Origin: an uncultured Bacteroidales bacterium
GTDB lineage: Bacteria; Bacteroidota; Bacteroidia; Bacteroidales; Bacteroidaceae
Direction of reading: 5' to 3'
Assembly (NCBI GenBank): GCA_902802265.1
Contig: CADCLN010000003.1
Span: 1 to 64,000, forward strand
Length of the DNA stretch: 64,000 bases
Each line of letters opens with the position of its first letter. Within the stretch, counting starts at the first letter, position 1. The notes below the pieces were generated by a model that had not been told where the DNA came from, did not search any database, and was given only the letters and a program-made list of their open reading frames with translations. Positions 25,165-33,361 of this stretch are shown one piece after another. The translations under genes and the position numbers were made by a program.

Positions 25165-25172
25165 CAAAGGTA
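25165..25172 (-). promoter_or_regulatory. -7 promoter box for the structured RNA and DUF2971 operon
   Basis: Minus strand TACCTTTG, exact consensus, a few bases before the predicted 5' hairpin of the RNA. Confidence 0.7.
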
Positions 25173-25233
25173 GTGCTTTTTGAGGGAATGTACAAGAGTT
25201 TCGTGGATTTTTTATGATTTTAGTGTAATTTCA

Positions 25234-25431
25234 GTGGCTCTGCATTGCTGCTACCGTGACAAAGTTCTCTCGCTGCAGTGGCACTGCATTGCTGTTGCCG
25301 TGGCAAAGTTCTCTCGCTGCGGTGGCACTGCATTGCTGCTGCGGTGGCAAAGTTCTCCCATTGCGGTAGCAATGCAGTGCCAGTCGAGTGGCAAAGTTCT
25401 CCCACGGCAGCGGGAGAACTTTGCTTTTCCG
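25234..25431. repeat. 22-nt modular repeat array, locus 2
   Basis: Nine 22-nt units in perfect register. They alternate between core GCACTGCATTGC (units at 25234, 25278, 25322) and core GCAAAGTTCTC(T/C)C (25256, 25300, 25344, 25388). The unit at 25366 has the first core inverted (GCAATGCAGTGC) and the last unit, at 25410, has the second core inverted (GGAGAACTTTGC). Flanks GTG and a 7-nt spacer keep their orientation. The array ends 53 bp before the promoter box of the esterase gene. Confidence 0.9.
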
Positions 25432-25484
25432 GAGGTTTCGAAAGAAAAAAGGGATGTGATGTGTATGTTTCAAGAAAGTTTTTG

Positions 25485-25492
25485 TACCTTTG
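25485..25492 (+). promoter_or_regulatory. -7 promoter box for the esterase gene
   Basis: TACCTTTG, 36 bp before the ATG at 25529 and just downstream of the 22-nt array. Confidence 0.7.
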
Positions 25493-25528
25493 CCCCAGAA
25501 TCTTAAACTCTTTAAAACACTTCACAAC

Positions 25529-27007
25529 ATGAAAGCAAAAGACACGATTTTTGTTCTTGCCATGCTGCTATGTACTGCCATGGCCAAGGCGCAGTATCAA
25601 CAAGTGAACGACATCCCTTACACGGAGTCGGCAGACCCTTATGCACAGGAACGTTGCAAACTCGATGTGTATTATCCCACCAACCGCAAGGAGGCTCCGG
25701 TTGTGGTGTGGTTCCACGGTGGCGGTATCGAGAGCGGCAGCAAGCACATTGACCAGGAACTAAGAAACAGCGGACTTGTGGTCGTTGCTGCCAATTACCG
25801 GCTTTTGCCCAAAGCCAGCATTGACCAATGTCTGGACGACGCGGCAGCAGCCGTGGCCTGGACCTTCAGGAATGTTGAGAAATATGGTGGCAGCAAGCGG
25901 AAGATTTTTGTGGCGGGGCACTCGGCAGGCGGTTATTTGCTCGACCTCATTGGGCTGGATAAGAAGTGGCTTGCAAAATATGGTGTGGATGCCGATTCCA
26001 TTGCAGCCCTCATCCCCTTCAGCGGACAATGTATTACCCATTACAATCTGCGCAAGCAAAAGGGTATTGGTCCGCTGCAACCCACTATTGACCAGTATGC
26101 TCCCATCACCTACGTCCGCCCTGATGCTCCGCCTATTGTCATCATCTCGGGCGACAGAGGGTTGGAGGTGTATGGACGCTATGAGGAACAGGCGTATTTC
26201 TGGCGTATGCTGAAGCTCGTGGGACATCCCGACGTTTCGCTTTATGAAATGCAAGGTTACGACCATGGTGCCATGGCGCGTCCTGCTTACCATATTCTGA
26301 AAGAACAGATTAAGCGACTGACCAGGAAGATGACGTCGCCACTACCGAAACCCCTCGTCAAGCAGGAGCAACGGGCGGAATACTGTTTCGACTGGCAACC
26401 TTCTTATATCCGACATGATGCCAAGATTGACGACACGAATCCTGCCATTCTCCATTTAGGGACGAACAGTGGTTACTATGACCTTACGGCTGAGACGGGG
26501 TCTTTGATCAGGGGGCTGAGGGATTTCTCCGTTTCTGTCTTTTTCAAGGTCAGTTCCGAAAACAAACTGGATGGCTACGGACACTTCCTTTTTGCGTTCT
26601 CGCAACTGGCAGAGAATAGTGCCAACGAAGGTCCCTACATGGCTATGAGACTGAACGAACAGCGGTTTGAAATTTCTACGGGTGGGTATGAACACGAAGA
26701 AATCATCATGCAGGGCGGCGGGCCCAAGCGCGATGTGTGGGTACATGTGCTTTATCGTCAGCAGGGACACAAGGGCGAACTTTTTCTTGATGGAAAACGG
26801 ATTGGCAAGAATGACAATATGCCCATCCTTTCAGAAATTTTTAAAGAGGCACCGTCCCATTGTTGGATAGGACGTGCCCCTTTCCGAGGTGACAAATATC
26901 TGACACAAACCCAGGTGGCAGATTTCCGTATCTATAATTATGCCGTCAGCCATCAAGAGCTGAAACAGCTGCAGCGCAGCAATTTCCTTGCACCCAAGAC
27001 AAAATAG
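25529..27007 (+). CDS. Secreted esterase (alpha/beta hydrolase) fused to a LamG domain
   Basis: A 492-residue secreted protein (signal MKAKDTIFVLAMLLCTAMAKA). Residues about 30-285 form a carboxylesterase of the HSL/BD-FAE type: oxyanion loop VWFHGGGIESGS, nucleophile elbow AGHSAGG, and the late YDHGAM holding the likely catalytic His. Residues about 300-485 form a concanavalin-like LamG module (FSVSVFFKVSS, GELFLDGKRIGKND, VADFRIYNYAVS). It probably removes acyl or acetyl groups from glycans, with LamG as binding module. The longer start at 25490 is rejected because it overlaps the promoter box and precedes the signal peptide. No other glycan gene is adjacent. Confidence 0.83.
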   Translation: MKAKDTIFVLAMLLCTAMAKAQYQQVNDIPYTESADPYAQERCKLDVYYPTNRKEAPVVVWFHGGGIESGSKHIDQELRNSGLVVVAANYRLLPKASIDQCLDDAAAAVAWTFRNVEKYGGSKRKIFVAGHSAGGYLLDLIGLDKKWLAKYGVDADSIAALIPFSGQCITHYNLRKQKGIGPLQPTIDQYAPITYVRPDAPPIVIISGDRGLEVYGRYEEQAYFWRMLKLVGHPDVSLYEMQGYDHGAMARPAYHILKEQIKRLTRKMTSPLPKPLVKQEQRAEYCFDWQPSYIRHDAKIDDTNPAILHLGTNSGYYDLTAETGSLIRGLRDFSVSVFFKVSSENKLDGYGHFLFAFSQLAENSANEGPYMAMRLNEQRFEISTGGYEHEEIIMQGGGPKRDVWVHVLYRQQGHKGELFLDGKRIGKNDNMPILSEIFKEAPSHCWIGRAPFRGDKYLTQTQVADFRIYNYAVSHQELKQLQRSNFLAPKTK

Positions 27008-27018
27008 TTGGATTTGAA

Positions 27019-28569
27019 TCAGTAATTCTCCCTGCGATAGAAACGCATGAGGAAATCTATGTCGTGACGTTTCTCTTCTGTTGTGCTGAATTCTGAGAGC
27101 ACGTTGTCGTCGTAGATGTCTGGCAGGTAGTTATGCTCCAACAGGAAATTGATGGCGTGAGTGGTTACGGATTCAGCGTCCCAGAGTATATTGATGGCCT
27201 CTTTACGGGCTGTTTCCTTGTCGTAGAAGGGATTGCCGGGGTCAGCAATACAAGGAGAGTAGCCAAAGAAGATTTGCAGGCAGTCTTTGAGTTCCTCTTT
27301 GTCTATGAACACGGTGGGAAGGTCGCCGCCTTGCTCATCAACAAAGTTCAACATGTGGCGCGGGAAGCGTATCTTCTCTTCCAAGAAGTTCTTCATTTGT
27401 TCACGGTCGGCAAAATAGGTGATTTGCTGTCCGTTGGTACGTTCAAGCATCATGTCGGCAGTAAGTGTCATGGTGCCAGGCTTCAAATTTTCAGGGTCGT
27501 CTTCACACAGTTCCTTCCATTTCTGGGCTGTTTCTGAAATCGGGAACAGCAAACCGTTGAGATGCCATTCTCCTTGATAGAACACGAAAGAGGAGGCCAT
27601 GAAGCCATCATATTTCTTCAGCACTTTTTCTGGCAGATTCAGTTCACTGGCTTCTATTTCAAATTGTTTTCCATTTGTGCGGGTTACTTTCAGCCTGTTC
27701 TGGCTTGGTCTATGTCCTGATAGGTCGATGGTAGGATTGATACATTCATACTTATAGGTGCCCATCCCCAGCATTTCTATCTTGGCAACCTCTGCTGCCT
27801 GATGTTCCATGCCTTTTGTTCGCATCATTGCCGCAAGATAATCTTTCGAAAAGAGAGCCAGAGCCCCGATTCTGTAGTTGAAGATGCTTTGGGTGCCAGC
27901 ATAGAACAAAGCCATATCTAGTGACATGTCAGGGAAATCTTCATGTTCAGCCATGCTAAGTGCTTCTTCGATATGTTTGGTGAGCAATTTGTCGTTTTGC
28001 TCGCCAGCTGTGAGATAACATTCAGTAAAAAGCCACATCAGAACACTGCGCAGCTGATTGAAGCCTGCTGTAGCTAATTGCAACTTTGCTTCCACATCAT
28101 CAGCCAGCTGTTCATTGACGGGAGCATCCTCGAATGCTTCTTCAAGCATCGCGTGGGCGGTAATAGCCATCAGTTCCATGAATTTCGAGTCCGACAAGAC
28201 GAACTCTCCGCTGACATCGCTCGCTATGCACCACAGCAGGAAACGGACGGCATTCAGGCTGGGCTCGTCTGGGTAATACTCTTCCTCTTCGTGGAATAGG
28301 GGAACGGGATGGCCATAGAGTTCTTGGCACAGATTGGAGAATGTGCGCCATTGACCGCTGTCGGCCACAATGTCCTCCATATAGTTTGCCAACACGATGG
28401 CAGCACGATGCATCACCTCGGCAGAATGCTCTTCGACGATTTTGCCTAAAAAGCAGAAACCGTCTTGTAGGCGATTTGCCAACTGCTGGTAATACTGGTC
28501 TGTCTGATATGAATTCTGATTTGGATGACATTTCTTGATGTCATTGGCTACTATTTTCTTCAATTTCAT
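27019..28569 (-). CDS. Conserved cytoplasmic protein of unknown function
   Basis: A 516-residue soluble protein with no signal peptide or membrane segment. It is mostly helical in the N-terminal 260 residues (YYQQLANRLQDGFCFLGKIVEEH, LLWCIASDVSGEF) and mixed alpha/beta later (FVFYQGEWHLNGLLFPISET). Acidic overall. The NGQQITYFADREQMKNFLEEK and YDKETARKEAINILWDAESVTTHAINFLLEHNYLPD stretches are likely conserved motifs. I do not recognise the family with certainty; a Bacteroidetes-specific DUF such as DUF3843 is possible. It converges with the esterase gene, with an 11-bp gap. Confidence 0.6.
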   Translation of the reverse strand: MKLKKIVANDIKKCHPNQNSYQTDQYYQQLANRLQDGFCFLGKIVEEHSAEVMHRAAIVLANYMEDIVADSGQWRTFSNLCQELYGHPVPLFHEEEEYYPDEPSLNAVRFLLWCIASDVSGEFVLSDSKFMELMAITAHAMLEEAFEDAPVNEQLADDVEAKLQLATAGFNQLRSVLMWLFTECYLTAGEQNDKLLTKHIEEALSMAEHEDFPDMSLDMALFYAGTQSIFNYRIGALALFSKDYLAAMMRTKGMEHQAAEVAKIEMLGMGTYKYECINPTIDLSGHRPSQNRLKVTRTNGKQFEIEASELNLPEKVLKKYDGFMASSFVFYQGEWHLNGLLFPISETAQKWKELCEDDPENLKPGTMTLTADMMLERTNGQQITYFADREQMKNFLEEKIRFPRHMLNFVDEQGGDLPTVFIDKEELKDCLQIFFGYSPCIADPGNPFYDKETARKEAINILWDAESVTTHAINFLLEHNYLPDIYDDNVLSEFSTTEEKRHDIDFLMRFYRRENY

Positions 28570-28653
28570 CGTTATTTGGTTTGTTGGGGTAAACTATCTT
28601 TTTGTCAGCACAAATCTCTCTCTTACATCTACCATCGAATAATCTCTATAGCA

Positions 28654-28681
28654 CCTCAGCAGACCCTAAAGTCTGCTGAGG
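28654..28681 (-). terminator. Hairpin after the small peptide gene
   Basis: Perfect 11-bp stem CCTCAGCAGAC (28654-28664) with 28671-28681 and a 6-nt loop. No strong T-run follows, so it may be a weak terminator or an RNA 3' stabiliser. It is 19 bp past the stop of the 45-residue peptide. Confidence 0.5.
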
Positions 28682-28699
28682 AATCTATATCAAAGAATA

Positions 28700-28837
28700 T
28701 CAATGGATGTCTTCTGAATCTTCTATCCAATCGGAGTCTTTCTTGAGTGGCATGGTGGTGGGGGAACCGGTTAGTAACGTAGATGTGTGTTGCAGTTCCA
28801 CGACCGCCACATGGGGAGCTATATAATGCTTTTTCAT
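28700..28837 (-). CDS. 45-residue peptide of the MKKxYIxPxxxVVEL type
   Basis: A short ORF beginning MKKHYIAPHVAVVELQ and ending DWIEDSEDIH. A strong Shine-Dalgarno (AAGGAGGAAAG) lies 5-6 bp before the ATG, unusual for this phylum and good evidence that it is translated. Many Prevotella and Bacteroides genomes carry small peptides with the same opening (MKK-Y-x-P...V-x-x), then LL.GS and an acidic tail, with unknown function. It starts 16 bp past the stop of the phosphoesterase, so it is probably co-transcribed. It could be a precursor peptide or a regulatory peptide. Confidence 0.6.
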   Translation of the reverse strand: MKKHYIAPHVAVVELQHTSTLLTGSPTTMPLKKDSDWIEDSEDIH

Positions 28838-28853
28838 ATTCTTTCCTCCTTCA

Positions 28854-30728
28854 TTATTTAATCAGAACCTTTTTGCCATTTACTATATACATGCCCTTTG
28901 TGGGAGCCAGCACACGTTGACCTGCGAGGTTGTAGAATATACCGTCCAAAAGTCCCTTCTGTTGCTCCACATGGTGTATCTCTGTGGTTATACCATCAAA
29001 CAGTACGGCTTTGACTTCGGACGAACCTGGTATGGTCAGATATGCCTTGTGCGCAGGAATCGTCACACCAGCACGAACAGGATAGAAGCCTGTTATGTTA
29101 TTCTTGGTTGACAAAGCATACGTGTTCGCTGGAGCAGCTGTTGCTGTCAACGTACCATGCAATTGGTTCTCAGAAACATCATCAGCTACAGCTTCGGTTT
29201 TAAGCAATTCATACCATGCGCTTCCTGTACCATTTACAATAAATCCTGTCTCAGCAGGTATCACGCTGACGGTCTTCAGCACAACGGCAGATGCAGTTAT
29301 GTCGCTTACTATATAGGCTGTCAGCCCTGTTGTTTTCGATATATCCAGCCTGTTCTCTGAGCAATAAGTGGAGTAGCCGTCAGCCGCCAGCTTAATCATT
29401 TCTGGCAATTCAATATTGAGCGTCAGGTCGTTTGTCACATTCTCACGATCTGAATCACCATACTGGCTTATGTCTTGCAACATGCTGGTGGCCATATTTA
29501 TCATTGCCTGTGCCTTTTCAGGATATAACGCTGCGCCCATATTGGCTGTCGATACTAACGAACTCAATGTTGAGGCTGCTTCTGGGTTATCAGGTTCATT
29601 TCCCTCTGCGTGAATGATAAATGCCTTTGCAGCTGTTTCAGCTATCAATGAATATGGAAAGCCCTTTGCGGAAATCTTTTTTTTAACCGCAGTCGTTAGT
29701 CTTTCCTTGGCAGTTTCTGCAAAGTCTTTGTCGTTGGTCAGCTCGGAGATATGTCCTGTGGTGATAATCAGCTCCGACATGTCGTTGTTCAGCGTTACCA
29801 CGCGATAGTCACATGGATAGGAAACCAGCGAACCTGTGTTGACATCATAAATTTCGCGCGACAGGTCTGCGTTTTTGTCCATCGCTATATCCGACGTATG
29901 GAAATGACCCGTGAACACCACTCTGATACCTGCATCAGCCAGCCTATTACGTACAGGCCCGTAGCTTGCCACCACAGCCGTTTCCACAAAATTTTCCACA
30001 CCTGTGAAATGAGGTATCAGCGGGTGGTGCATCATGGCTATCACTTTCTTGCCGTTGGTTCTGGCGGCAATAGCTTTCTCTACCACCCAGCATAGCGTAG
30101 TTGTGGTAATAACGCCGTCTGTACCGCTGTCAATACCTATCACGACCAATCCTGGTATCGGTTCACAAGCGTATGTCAGAGTTCCATCAAGTCGCTCCGA
30201 ACCTTCTCCATAACCATAGTTGGCGTACTGCGTAGCAAACCAGTCGTTGTCAGCCACTTCAGCCGGAGTGGTACTTGCTCCATTATAATAAACCGCATCA
30301 CTATTGCTACCCCTGTCATGATTGCCTGGGACGACCAGGGTCTTAATACCCAGGGCGCGCAGGTCTTCCAGTTTACTGATAACGTACTGATGGCTCAACT
30401 TTTCACCATCCTTGGTCAAGTCGCCTGGTATCAGCACCAGCCCTGGGTGAAGGTCAACAATACGATTTATCATCTCGTCGAACAGCTGCTGGCTATAGTC
30501 CACCAGTTTGCGCTGGCCGTCCAAGTAGGTAGTCCAAGCTGAGCCTTCTTTCACCAGCAGCTCTGGTGCCATTACGTGCGGGTCTGCGAATACCACTATC
30601 TTCGAGTTATCAATAGGTATCGATTTGATAGCAGGATAACTGTTGGCATCATCGGGGTTCAAAGTCTTGGCACTTGAACCAAGATTCATCCCGCATAGCA
30701 GGAGTGTAAATAATAATAGTTTTTTCAT
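28854..30728 (-). CDS. Secreted calcineurin-like metallophosphoesterase
   Basis: A 624-residue secreted protein (signal MKKLLLFTLLLCGMNLGSSA). The phosphoesterase domain (about 40-330) has all metal motifs: FADPHVMAP, LIPGDLTKDGE, VVPGNHDRGS, AMMHHPLIPH and FTGHFHTSD. The rest is beta-rich. The C-terminus YNLAGQRVLAPTKGMYIVNGKKVLIK matches the short Prevotella exported-protein tag thought to serve type IX secretion. The substrate is unknown; phosphodiesters outside the cell are likely. It follows lysA by 47 bp on the same strand, and the gap holds an octamer repeat. Confidence 0.85.
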   Translation of the reverse strand: MKKLLLFTLLLCGMNLGSSAKTLNPDDANSYPAIKSIPIDNSKIVVFADPHVMAPELLVKEGSAWTTYLDGQRKLVDYSQQLFDEMINRIVDLHPGLVLIPGDLTKDGEKLSHQYVISKLEDLRALGIKTLVVPGNHDRGSNSDAVYYNGASTTPAEVADNDWFATQYANYGYGEGSERLDGTLTYACEPIPGLVVIGIDSGTDGVITTTTLCWVVEKAIAARTNGKKVIAMMHHPLIPHFTGVENFVETAVVASYGPVRNRLADAGIRVVFTGHFHTSDIAMDKNADLSREIYDVNTGSLVSYPCDYRVVTLNNDMSELIITTGHISELTNDKDFAETAKERLTTAVKKKISAKGFPYSLIAETAAKAFIIHAEGNEPDNPEAASTLSSLVSTANMGAALYPEKAQAMINMATSMLQDISQYGDSDRENVTNDLTLNIELPEMIKLAADGYSTYCSENRLDISKTTGLTAYIVSDITASAVVLKTVSVIPAETGFIVNGTGSAWYELLKTEAVADDVSENQLHGTLTATAAPANTYALSTKNNITGFYPVRAGVTIPAHKAYLTIPGSSEVKAVLFDGITTEIHHVEQQKGLLDGIFYNLAGQRVLAPTKGMYIVNGKKVLIK

Positions 30729-30743
30729 ACGCTTTGTTTTTTA

Positions 30744-30767
30744 TTTCGGTTTTACGGTTGTGCGGTT
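30744..30767. repeat. Octamer tandem repeat between phosphoesterase and lysA
   Basis: Three 8-nt units ending in CGGTT (TTTCGGTT, TTACGGTT, GTGCGGTT). They share GCGGTT with the tract inside nspC at 1010-1041. Confidence 0.65.
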
Positions 30768-30775
30768 ATAGATGC

Positions 30776-31933
30776 TCAGATTTCTTCCGACAGATAGCCG
30801 AGGGGGAATGGGCGGCAGTTGTACCGGGATGCCATGATTTCGCCGTAGGCTCCGGCGGAGAGAATGGCGAGAAGGTCGCCCCGCTGGGTGCGGTTAAGGG
30901 GAATGTCCTTGTCGAAGACGTCGGAAGATTCACAGATGGGACCCACTACGTCATAGATTTCTTCGGGCTGGTCGCTCGTGATGTTGTAAATCTTGTGATG
31001 CGCATCGTAGAGGGCTGGACGAATGAGGTCGGTCATGCCTGCATCGACGATGGCGAACTGTTTGACGGATCCCTGCTTGACGTAGTTGACGCGGGTGATG
31101 AGTGATCCGCATTGTCCCACAACAGCACGTCCCAATTCGAAGTGAACGGTCTGGTGTGGACGGATTTTCAGCAGACGGTGGTAGGTGGCAAAGTATTCGC
31201 TGAAATTGGGAATGGGGTGGGCAAGTGGGTCGGCATAGTCGATGCCCAGTCCGCCGCCTACGTTGATGATGTCGGTCTGTATTCCTTCAGCCTCCAGACG
31301 GTCTTGCAGCTGGTTGACACGAAGGGCAAGGGCGGCAAAGTCGTCCATTTGAAGAATCTGTGAACCGATGTGGAAGTGCAGTCCCTTGTAAACCACGTTG
31401 GGGAGCGACTGTGCCAGGCGGATGACGGTTTCCATGTCGTCCATGGCAATGCCGAACTTGTTTTCGGCCAGTCCTGTAGTGATGTTGGCATGGGTGTGTG
31501 CCCCTACGTCGGGATTGATGCGGAAGCAGACGGTTGCCACTTTGCCTTTGGCTGCTGCTATCTGGTTGATGACCTGCAGTTCAGGTATGCTTTCTACGTT
31601 GAAGCAAAAGATGTCGTTGTCCAGGCCAAGTTCTATTTCCCAGTCGCTTTTGCCCACGCCGGCGAAAACGATTTGGTCGGCAGGGAAGCCAGCCTGAAGC
31701 ACTTGCTGGATTTCACCGCCGCTGACACAATCAATGCCCAATCCGTACTCGCGGATGATGCTGAGCACTTTGGGGTTGGCATTGGCTTTGACGGCGTAAT
31801 GAACGTGATAACCAGCGTATTTTTGTGTCTCTGTGTTGATGGCGTCGAGCGTCTGACGCAGGATGTTTGTGTTGTAATAGTAGAATGGTGTGCGGATGTT
31901 CTGCAGCCGTTCTACAGGAAAGATTTGTGTCAT
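30776..31933 (-). CDS. lysA: Diaminopimelate decarboxylase
   Basis: PLP enzyme of the fold III family that makes lysine from meso-diaminopimelate, the last step of lysine synthesis. The PLP lysine is in VHYAVKANANP, with GIDCVSGGE, FHIGSQI, the glycine-rich NVGGGLGIDYADP, and the C-terminal catalytic CESSDVFDKD and GAYGEIMASRYN. Length 385 from MTQIFPVERL; the ATG nine codons earlier is less likely. Directly after lysC, so the two form the lysine end of a long operon. Confidence 0.95.
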   Translation of the reverse strand: MTQIFPVERLQNIRTPFYYYNTNILRQTLDAINTETQKYAGYHVHYAVKANANPKVLSIIREYGLGIDCVSGGEIQQVLQAGFPADQIVFAGVGKSDWEIELGLDNDIFCFNVESIPELQVINQIAAAKGKVATVCFRINPDVGAHTHANITTGLAENKFGIAMDDMETVIRLAQSLPNVVYKGLHFHIGSQILQMDDFAALALRVNQLQDRLEAEGIQTDIINVGGGLGIDYADPLAHPIPNFSEYFATYHRLLKIRPHQTVHFELGRAVVGQCGSLITRVNYVKQGSVKQFAIVDAGMTDLIRPALYDAHHKIYNITSDQPEEIYDVVGPICESSDVFDKDIPLNRTQRGDLLAILSAGAYGEIMASRYNCRPFPLGYLSEEI

Positions 31934-31947
31934 TTCGATGTGATTAA

Positions 31948-31983
31948 AGACCCTCTCCACCGCCCAACGGGGAGAGAGGGTCT
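31948..31983 (-). terminator. Hairpin between lysC and lysA
   Basis: A 10-bp stem (AGACCCTCTC at 31948-31957 with 31974-31983) and a T-rich minus-strand tail. It lies 6 bp past the lysC stop and would lower or regulate read-through into lysA. Confidence 0.6.
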
Positions 31984-31989
31984 GCTATT

Positions 31990-33306
31990 TTAGTTAAACA
32001 AGTGGTCGCTCAATGCCTGCAGCGCACGTTTCTTGTCTTCCTCGTGAATGAGGAAAGAGATGTTGTGGTTGCTGCCGCCGTAGCTAATCATGCGGATGGG
32101 GATGTCAGCCAAAGCATTGGTGGCCTTGGATTCGAAGCCAACGTTCTGGGATTCGAGGTCACCCACGACACAGATGATGCACATGTTCTGGTCCACTTCT
32201 ACGCGACCGAATTTCTTCAGTTCGTTGACAATGGCATCGAGATAGGTGGTGTTGTCGATGCTGACGCTTACGCCCACTTCGGCTGTGCAGACCATGTCGA
32301 TGCTGGTCTTGTACTGCTCGAAGATGTCGAACACTTTGCGCAGGAATCCGTATGCCAGCAACATTCGGCTGGAAGTGATGCGGATGGCTGTGATGTTGTC
32401 TTTGGCTGCTACAGCTTTGATTTTCTTCTTTTCAGTTTCGTTGCTGATGACGGTTCCCGCTGCTGATGGTTCCATGGTGTTGAGCAGTTTTACGGGTATG
32501 CCTGCGAACTTGGCTGGTTGCACACAGGTGGGGTGCAGAATCTTGGCTCCGAAGTAAGCCAGTTCGGCTGCTTCTTCAAAATGCAGGTGGCTCACGGGCG
32601 ATGTCTTATCGACAAAACGTGGGTCGTTGTTGTGCATTCCGTCGATGTCGGTCCAGATTTGTATTTCTGAAGCATGGACAGCCGCACCGATGAGTGAAGC
32701 CGTATAGTCGGAACCGCCGCGTTGCAAGTTGTCAATCTCGCCGTAAGCGTTGCGGCAGATGAATCCTTGTGTGATGTAGATTTCCTTGTCTGGGTTCTCA
32801 TCGAGTTTCACCTTGATTTTCTCGCTGATATATTCCAGGTCTGGCTCTCCATTCTTGTCTGTGCGCATGAAGTCGAGGGCAGGAATGAGGCAAGCGTTGT
32901 AGCCCTGTTCCAGCAGGTAGTTAGTCACCATGTTGGTAGAGATGATTTCGCCTTGTCCCACGATGATTTTCTCTTCAAACATGGTGAAAATGCTTTTCGC
33001 CGTGAATGAACGGAGGAAATTGAATTCCTCTTTCAGGAAGTCTGCTGTGGTCTTTTTCCATTCAGCCGTGGTGTAGAGTTCCTCGATGTGTTGTTTGTAT
33101 TTTCGTTCCAGGGCATTGATGAGTTCGAATGCTCCTTCCGGATTCTTCTTGTAGAGATAGTCGCAGATTTCCAGCAATGAGTTGGTTGTGCCGGACATGG
33201 CTGAGAGCACTACGATTTTCTGTTCGCCATCTGTAATCAATTTGACCACATCTTTCATTCTCTGTGATGTGCCAACGGATGTTCCTCCAAATTTTAGGAC
33301 TTTCAT
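31990..33306 (-). CDS. lysC: Aspartate kinase, monofunctional
   Basis: First enzyme of the aspartate family pathway (lysine, threonine, methionine, diaminopimelate). The N-terminal KFGGTSVG binds ATP; RGGSDYTASLIGAAV and IWTDIDGMHNNDPR follow. Two ACT domains form the C-terminal 150 residues (AIRITSSRMLLAYGFLRKVFDIFEQY, then CVVGDL...ALADIPIRMISYGGSNHNISFLI). 438 residues, no homoserine dehydrogenase part. An 8-nt repeat lies just upstream. Part of the minus-strand his-ftsE-lysCA series. Confidence 0.96.
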   Translation of the reverse strand: MKVLKFGGTSVGTSQRMKDVVKLITDGEQKIVVLSAMSGTTNSLLEICDYLYKKNPEGAFELINALERKYKQHIEELYTTAEWKKTTADFLKEEFNFLRSFTAKSIFTMFEEKIIVGQGEIISTNMVTNYLLEQGYNACLIPALDFMRTDKNGEPDLEYISEKIKVKLDENPDKEIYITQGFICRNAYGEIDNLQRGGSDYTASLIGAAVHASEIQIWTDIDGMHNNDPRFVDKTSPVSHLHFEEAAELAYFGAKILHPTCVQPAKFAGIPVKLLNTMEPSAAGTVISNETEKKKIKAVAAKDNITAIRITSSRMLLAYGFLRKVFDIFEQYKTSIDMVCTAEVGVSVSIDNTTYLDAIVNELKKFGRVEVDQNMCIICVVGDLESQNVGFESKATNALADIPIRMISYGGSNHNISFLIHEEDKKRALQALSDHLFN

Positions 33307-33324
33307 TGTTTTATTTAGTTTTTT

Positions 33325-33360
33325 GCGTTATTTCGTTATTACGTGATATCGTTGTTGCGA
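33325..33360. repeat. Octamer tandem repeat between ftsE and lysC
   Basis: CG recurs at 33326, 33334, 33342, 33350 and 33358, exactly 8 nt apart, in units such as GCGTTATT, TCGTTATT, ACGTGATA, TCGTTGTT. The tract fills most of the 55-bp gap before lysC and may set its spacing from the upstream gene. Confidence 0.65.
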
Positions 33361-33361
33361 T

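Noticed and set aside
25234-25431. CRISPR array
   Set aside because: Units are contiguous 22-mers with partly conserved 7-nt spacers, no unique 30-nt spacers, and no cas genes nearby.
25180-25525. Several ORFs on both strands over the array at 25234-25431
   Set aside because: All are products of the repeat unit, low complexity in each frame, with no conserved protein pattern.
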